Source: Terrimicrobium sacchariphilum (lineage in GTDB: Bacteria; Verrucomicrobiota; Verrucomicrobiia; Chthoniobacterales; Terrimicrobiaceae). Taken from it: a stretch of 64,000 nt of DNA. The translations under genes were made by a program, and so were the position numbers. The notes beneath the pieces are model-generated. The model ran no database searches and was not told where the DNA came from. It was given only the letters and a program-made list of their open reading frames with translations. Positions 59,325-64,000 of this stretch are shown piece after piece; position 1 is the stretch's first letter, and every line of letters starts with the position of its first letter. Location: positions 930,001 through 994,000 of the forward strand of contig NZ_BDCO01000002.1 of assembly GCF_001613545.1 (NCBI RefSeq), written 5' to 3'.

Positions 59325-61019
59325 ATGTCGGCGCACAAGTTTCTCCCCGTCCTGCTTTCGATCAGCGTTCTCTTCGTTCCTCAGGCCGTTTTCGCACAGG
59401 CGGAGGGCAGGGAGACGGAGGCCATCGGGCGCAAGCAGGATACAGACGTCGTCCTGCAAAAGTCGTTCCCGCCGGGTTCCACGCATGAGTTTGCGATGGT
59501 GCCCATGCGGGATGGGGTGAAGCTGGCGACGGATATTTTCCTTCCTCCGGGGGATGGGCCGTGGCCGGTGCTCTTCACGCGCGGCTACTATGGGCGGCTG
59601 GCCTGTGCGGTGTATGGGGATCGGGCGGGCACCAAGACGGGCGGGGTCGTGCTGATATGCCAGGATGCGCGCGGGGTCCATGATTCCGAGGGCAAGGGCA
59701 CGGCGCAGCCGACCAAGCCGGATTTTGAGATCAATGATTGCGCGGACAGCCTGCAATGGATTGCCGCGCAGAAGTGGTGCAATGGCAAGATCGGCATGAC
59801 GGGAGCGAGCGGGAACGGCATCGGCCCGACGGTGGCCTTCCTGACGAAGGACCCGCATCTCGTCGTGTCGCAGCCGAGCATCACCGTGGGCTATCCGTTG
59901 TATTATTGGGGCTTCAGCAATGGCGTGGCTCGCTGGATGTACCTGAACTGGTTTCGCAATACCGGGCTGAAGGTGGACCAGTGGCCCAAGCCGCATACCG
60001 AGACCTTTGACCTGCCGCGCTGGAAGGAAATCCTCGCGGAGGGGGCAAAGGACAACCCGACCGACATCAGCCTCACCACGGGCTGGTACGATCTCGGCAG
60101 CGAGGCGGTGCTGGATTACTTCGCGGCCCTTGCGCCCACCAGCAAGATCACGGCGGTGGTGCGTCCGTTCGCGCACAAGGCGAATCCGGATTTCACGTGG
60201 CCGGCCAAGCCAGTTCCCTTTGCGATCACCACTATCCCGCAGGCGCTCGCGGGGGCAAAGACTCAGAAGTCGCAGCTCGCGTATTATTTGATGGGCAATT
60301 TCCGCGATCCGGCCTCGCCGGGGAATTACTACAAGGTCACCGATGTCTGGCCGGTGCCCAATACGCCGACTCCGTATTACCTCCATGCGGATGGCGGGCT
60401 CTCCACGGAGCGTCCGGCGGAGCAGAGTGCGACGCTGAGCTATGCTTACGACCCGAAGGACCCGGCTCCGACGCTCGGGGGCAATGCGACCTATGACAAC
60501 AATGCCGGGCCTTTTGACCAGCGTCCGTTGAAGGATCGCAATGACATCCTGCGTTTTGTCAGCGCCCCGCTGGAGAAGCCGCTGGAGATCACGGGCAAGC
60601 TGTGGGCGGACCTGTATTTCGCGACGGACGTGCCGGACACGGAATTCGTGGTGAAGGTGGTCGACATTCATCCCGATGGCTACGAGATGCTCATCCGGGA
60701 ATCCGCCGGCATGGCGCGGTATGCGGAGGATTTCCAAGGCAAGCCGCAGCCGCTGGAAAAGGGCAGGGTCTATCACCTGAAGATGGATCTCTGGAGCACG
60801 GCGATCGTGCTGGACAAGGGGCATCGGCTCGCGGTCCTCGTGACGAGCAGCAGCAGCACGGCCTACGAGGTGCACCCAAACTCGTTTGAGCCCGTGATGA
60901 GCTATGAAAAGTCGCCCATCGCGAACCAGACGCTTTATTTGTCAAAGGACTACCCCTCTCACATCACCGTGCCCGTGGTCGCCTACGAGGCCGACCCGGC
61001 CAAGGCAGCCAATCCGTAA
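59325..61019 (+). CDS. CocE/NonD family hydrolase (X-Pro dipeptidyl-peptidase-like)
   Basis: 564 aa from ATG 59325, signal peptide MSAHKFLPVLLSISVLFVPQ then AVFA. An S15-type alpha/beta hydrolase: VPMRDGVKLATDIFLPPG, QDARGVHDSEG, nucleophile Ser162 in MTGASGNGIGP, Asp256 in TTGWYDLGSEAVLDYF, His284 in RPFAHKANPDF. The C-terminal jelly-roll (LEITGKLWADLYFATDVPDT, HRLAVLVTSSSSTAYEVHPN) is typical of CocE/GAA cephalosporin acylases and X-prolyl peptidases. It should cleave an ester, amide or N-terminal proline dipeptide outside the cytoplasm; substrate unknown. Confidence 0.9.
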   Translation: MSAHKFLPVLLSISVLFVPQAVFAQAEGRETEAIGRKQDTDVVLQKSFPPGSTHEFAMVPMRDGVKLATDIFLPPGDGPWPVLFTRGYYGRLACAVYGDRAGTKTGGVVLICQDARGVHDSEGKGTAQPTKPDFEINDCADSLQWIAAQKWCNGKIGMTGASGNGIGPTVAFLTKDPHLVVSQPSITVGYPLYYWGFSNGVARWMYLNWFRNTGLKVDQWPKPHTETFDLPRWKEILAEGAKDNPTDISLTTGWYDLGSEAVLDYFAALAPTSKITAVVRPFAHKANPDFTWPAKPVPFAITTIPQALAGAKTQKSQLAYYLMGNFRDPASPGNYYKVTDVWPVPNTPTPYYLHADGGLSTERPAEQSATLSYAYDPKDPAPTLGGNATYDNNAGPFDQRPLKDRNDILRFVSAPLEKPLEITGKLWADLYFATDVPDTEFVVKVVDIHPDGYEMLIRESAGMARYAEDFQGKPQPLEKGRVYHLKMDLWSTAIVLDKGHRLAVLVTSSSSTAYEVHPNSFEPVMSYEKSPIANQTLYLSKDYPSHITVPVVAYEADPAKAANP

Positions 61020-61700
61020 TGCCCGCTTTCCCGGCGTCTGTGCGCTGACGCTCCTGCTGCCTGAGTTGAGTTACAGAAGTCAGGAGAGCCCGCCGGGAAA
61101 ATCGCCGACCGGGCGTGCGGCGGGGAATCGCCTTCCGGCTGCGTGCCGGCTCCCTCATGCATCGCGGCGAATGACGCTCTGTCGACGCGCCGGGCGTCCA
61201 CAATTTTTTCTCGGGTCGCCCGACCGGCGTATTTTTTTCGCGCATAATCTTAGTTTTTTCCGCCTCGTTTTCTAAGGAGTCTGGCCCCCCTCCGTTAAAC
61301 CCCGCCGGCGCCTTGCGCTAATGTCCACGCCTCCGCGCCGAGCCTTTTCCAGCCTTGGTCGGCGGCTGATGCATGTCCTCCAGTCGACACCCGCCCCGCC
61401 AGTCGATAGCCTTGCGCGGCCAGCAGGAAAGGCACTTAGCCAGAGAAGGTCTGGGGCATTAGCCGCCGAAATGGCATTGACACTATATTTAGAAAAAAGG
61501 CTAGCTAGCCTCCAGCCCCCGCGCCCGCCCAAACCCGGCGCAGGCATCGTAGCCGTGGAAATGAAGAGAACCGCCAGAGAAGCCACGCGCAGCCGTCCAT
61601 GGCCGCGCGCAGAGGCCTGTCGCCCCGCGGGTTCCCTCCACGCCCGGAGCAGCCGCCACGGCGCTCCGCAGACTCTAGCCGACCGCCCCCTTGCCGTACC
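61020..61700. other. Intergenic region upstream of the second propeller gene
   Basis: About 680 bp. A hairpin TCGGGTCGCCCGA near 61213-61225, with T-rich sequence on both sides (to ~61260), could terminate the hydrolase gene. A TTGACA at 61477-61482 and the palindrome GGCTAGCTAGCC (61499-61510) lie in the leader of the gene at 61701; no matching -10 box is seen. A weak 127-codon frame (61321-61704) overlaps the next start as ATGA but lacks protein-like text. Confidence 0.4.
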
Positions 61701-64000
61701 ATGACCCTGCACCGCCGCCTCGCCCTGTCCGCCGCCAGTTGCCTCGCCGCCGCCACCCTTTCCCACGCCGATAGCACCACCCTGTACCTCGGGCGCATCG
61801 GGTTTTACGATACCCTAGGGTACACCGCCACCGACGGCACGCAGTCCAGCCAGCTCAGCGCACTCGGCGCCATCTCCGGGCGCTTCGTCGCCGGCACGTC
61901 CACTCGCTACTCTGGCACCACGGCGATCGGCGGCGCCGCCTGGATCTACGACGCCCAGACCAGCGCCACCACCCGCGCCGGGTTTTACACCGGAGATGAA
62001 TACACCAAGGACGACGGCTCCCAGATCACCGACATCAAAGCCGTCCTGAAGGACAACTACGCAGTCTCCACCAGCACCCGCTTCAACCGCGGCACCTCCA
62101 GCCTCGGCGCCGCCGCCTCGCTCACCAATCTCACCACCGGCGTCGCCACCCGCATCGGCTTCTACAGCGACGAATTCACCAGCACCACCAAGCTCCAGGA
62201 CACCTCCATCACCGATAGCCTGGGCAACTACGTCATCGGCACCTCCACCCGCTACTCCGACACCACCAGGCTCGGTGCCGCCGCATGGTACGCCGACGTC
62301 ACCACCGGCGTCACCACCCGCATCGGCCTCTACGACGCCGCCTACACCAGAACCGACGGCACGAAAACCTCCTCCGTCACTTCCCTCACCAGCAGCGGCT
62401 ACGCCACCGGCACATCCCGCATCTACACCAGCGCCACCGAAGGCACCGCCGTCTGGCTCGCCAACCTCACCACCGGCGCCACCACCCGCGTCGGCCTCTA
62501 CAGTACGGAGTTCACCAAATACGACACCTACCAATACAGCAGCCCCAGCCCCACCCTCACCGAAAGCGGCTACCTCACCGGCACCTCCTACCGCTACAAC
62601 GGCACCCTCACCCAGATCGGTCAGGGCGCCTGGATCGCCAACGCCGCCACCGGCGCCACCACCCGCATCGGCCTCTACACCGGCGACGAATTCACCAAGC
62701 TCGACGGCACCCAATATTCGACGACCTCCAACAGCACCGAAAGCGGCTACGCCTACGGTGCCTCGTACCGCTACAACAAGACCACCACCCAGCTCGGGCA
62801 GGCCACCTGGGTCGCCAACGCCGCCACCGGCACCACCACCCGCCTCGGCTTCTACACCGGCGCGGAATACACCAGGCTCGACGGCACACAGTACAGCATC
62901 ACCAACAAGGTCACCGAAAGCGGCTACGCCTACGGCGCCTCGTACCGCTACAACGGCACCGGCGGCCAGCTCGGGCAGGCCGCCTGGGTCGCCAACGCCG
63001 CCACTGGCGTCACCACCCGCCTCGGCTTTTACACCAGCGCGGAATACACCAAGGCCGACGGCACACAGTCCAGCACCGTCAGCGGCATCAGCGATAGCGG
63101 CTACGCCTACGGTACCTCCGATGCCTACTACCTAGGGGTCGCCACTGCCAGCCGCCACGCCTGGGTCGCCACCACCGATGCCAGCAGCATCACCCGCATC
63201 GGCCTCTACGGCACCACCGAGTTCCGCGCCACCGACGGCACCGAAAGTTCCTCCACCAGCGGCTCCCGGAGCGGCTACATCTACGGCACCTCCAACCGCT
63301 ACAGCGGCACCACCCAGCTCGGGCAGGGCGCCTGGGTCGCCAACGCCGCCACCGGCGCCACCACCCGCATCGGCCTTTACACCGGGGAGGAATTCATCAG
63401 AACCGACGGCTACCAGGCCAGCGCCATCAGCACCCTCAACGCCAGCGGCTACCTCTACGGTAGCTCCAACCGCTTCAGCGGCGCGACCGACGCTGGCAAC
63501 GCCGCCTGGGTGGCCAACGCCGCAACCGGCGCCACCACCCGCGTCGGCCTCACCGACGCCCGGCACACCAGCAGCGAGGGCAAGCAATACAGCGTCACCA
63601 CCAGCATCATCAACGGCCTCTACGTCTTCGGCACCTCCACCCGCTACAACGGCGACACCTACGCCACCGGCCAGAACGCCTGGATCTTCAACCTCGCCAC
63701 CGGCTCCCAGATCGCCATCGACCTCTCCACGCGCCCGTCCGACAACTACAGCTACTCCACCATCATAGGCATCACCGACAGCGGCCTCGCCTTCGGCACC
63801 TACAGGCTCTTTGACGGCGAGACCGACAAGGGCAACCGCGCCTTCATCTGGACCGAAGACTGGGGCACCGTCATCCTCGACGAAGCCTTTTCCAACCAGA
63901 TCGCGCAAGACGGCTGGGCCGCCTTCACCTCCGTCGCCAGCATCCTCCCCGAAAAACTCTTCTTCGGTCAGGGTACCCTCGGAAGCACCGCCACCAGCCA
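61701..64000 (+). CDS. Propeller-like repeat protein, paralogue of the 34347 protein (partial)
   Basis: It starts at ATG 61701 and is open at the window edge (766 codons). Signal peptide LHRRLALSAASCLAAATLSH. Eleven ~65-aa units follow with the pattern TTRIGLYTGDEFTKLDGTQ, then SGYAYGASYRYNG and GQAAWVANAATG. After the units comes a tail (SQIAIDLSTRPSDNYSYSTI, FGTYRLFDGETDKGNRAF) that aligns with the tail of the 34347-36725 protein before its PEP-CTERM signal. The missing end is therefore expected to be ~40-60 residues with a PEP-CTERM signal. Codon usage is strikingly C-ending. Function unknown. Confidence 0.88.
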   Translation, partial: MTLHRRLALSAASCLAAATLSHADSTTLYLGRIGFYDTLGYTATDGTQSSQLSALGAISGRFVAGTSTRYSGTTAIGGAAWIYDAQTSATTRAGFYTGDEYTKDDGSQITDIKAVLKDNYAVSTSTRFNRGTSSLGAAASLTNLTTGVATRIGFYSDEFTSTTKLQDTSITDSLGNYVIGTSTRYSDTTRLGAAAWYADVTTGVTTRIGLYDAAYTRTDGTKTSSVTSLTSSGYATGTSRIYTSATEGTAVWLANLTTGATTRVGLYSTEFTKYDTYQYSSPSPTLTESGYLTGTSYRYNGTLTQIGQGAWIANAATGATTRIGLYTGDEFTKLDGTQYSTTSNSTESGYAYGASYRYNKTTTQLGQATWVANAATGTTTRLGFYTGAEYTRLDGTQYSITNKVTESGYAYGASYRYNGTGGQLGQAAWVANAATGVTTRLGFYTSAEYTKADGTQSSTVSGISDSGYAYGTSDAYYLGVATASRHAWVATTDASSITRIGLYGTTEFRATDGTESSSTSGSRSGYIYGTSNRYSGTTQLGQGAWVANAATGATTRIGLYTGEEFIRTDGYQASAISTLNASGYLYGSSNRFSGATDAGNAAWVANAATGATTRVGLTDARHTSSEGKQYSVTTSIINGLYVFGTSTRYNGDTYATGQNAWIFNLATGSQIAIDLSTRPSDNYSYSTIIGITDSGLAFGTYRLFDGETDKGNRAFIWTEDWGTVILDEAFSNQIAQDGWAAFTSVASILPEKLFFGQGTLGSTATS

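Noticed and set aside
61321-61704. 127-aa gene coupled by ATGA to the propeller gene
   Set aside because: Composition is random-like for GC-rich DNA, there is no recognisable motif or RBS, and the ATGA overlap is probably chance.
61815-63908. Long Gly/Ala/Val-rich minus-strand frames
   Set aside because: They are antisense shadows of the repeat protein at 61701, caused by its C-ending codons.

Overview
The window is GC-rich bacterial chromosome. It has five clear PEP-CTERM-anchored secreted proteins plus a sixth propeller-type paralogue that runs off the end. It also has a large type V autotransporter with PEP-CTERM-associated repeats, polysaccharide- and ester-active enzymes (GH130, SGNH hydrolase, tannase-like esterase, polysaccharide deacetylase, CocE-type hydrolase), a MASE1-type sensor kinase, many small secreted proteins of unknown function, and large repeat-filled intergenic spaces. 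Together these suggest a free-living, polymer-degrading member of the Verrucomicrobiota (Opitutus- or Terrimicrobium-like). This is inferred from gene style; no rRNA or phylogenetic marker is present.

Layout. 1-2742: end of a GH130 glycoside phosphorylase, an SGNH hydrolase and a secreted tannase/feruloyl-esterase-like protein. 2798-9518: a giant autotransporter, then a NarL-type response regulator and MASE1-like histidine kinase that converge and overlap by 7 bp. 9519-10129: a frameshifted duplicate of the esterase's 3' end and a MITE-like element. 10130-16749: small secreted or membrane proteins, mostly in two minus-strand operons, one headed by a PEP-CTERM protein. 16820-24162: an accessory island with a two-gene coiled-coil + DUF4041/GIY-YIG operon, a phage-type replication protein with nested palindromic repeats inside its gene, a hipBA toxin-antitoxin pair behind AT-rich palindromic operators, and a small hypothetical. 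24516-27143: two tandem paralogous periplasmic proteins. 27593-32102: a tail-collar protein, a PEP-CTERM protein, a cation:proton antiporter, a 9-bp tandem array and a methyltransferase.

32200-39580: the most unusual region. About 28 same-orientation copies of a 29-bp repeat lie in three clusters, two of them bracketing a PEP-CTERM propeller-like protein gene (34347-36725). Parts of the clusters are amplified as tandem ~285-bp and ~256-bp units. 40366-43326: a LytTR response regulator facing a fused THI5/NMT1-like binding protein-histidine kinase. 44093-49963: a LuxR regulator followed by secreted proteins, two of them PEP-CTERM. 50294-50411: a class II (long variable arm) tRNA whose loop places GAU in the anticodon position, followed by a good terminator. 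50662-59184: DUF2254 membrane protein, small membrane and secreted proteins, an SDR and a polysaccharide deacetylase. 59325-61019: CocE/NonD hydrolase. 61701-64000: a second propeller-like repeat protein, open at the window edge.

The candidates I consider most worth pursuing are the clustered 29-bp repeat family, the GAU class II tRNA, the coiled-coil/DUF4041-GIY-YIG operon, and the iteron-like palindromes inside the replication gene. Names come from motif recognition by eye; no database search was run.
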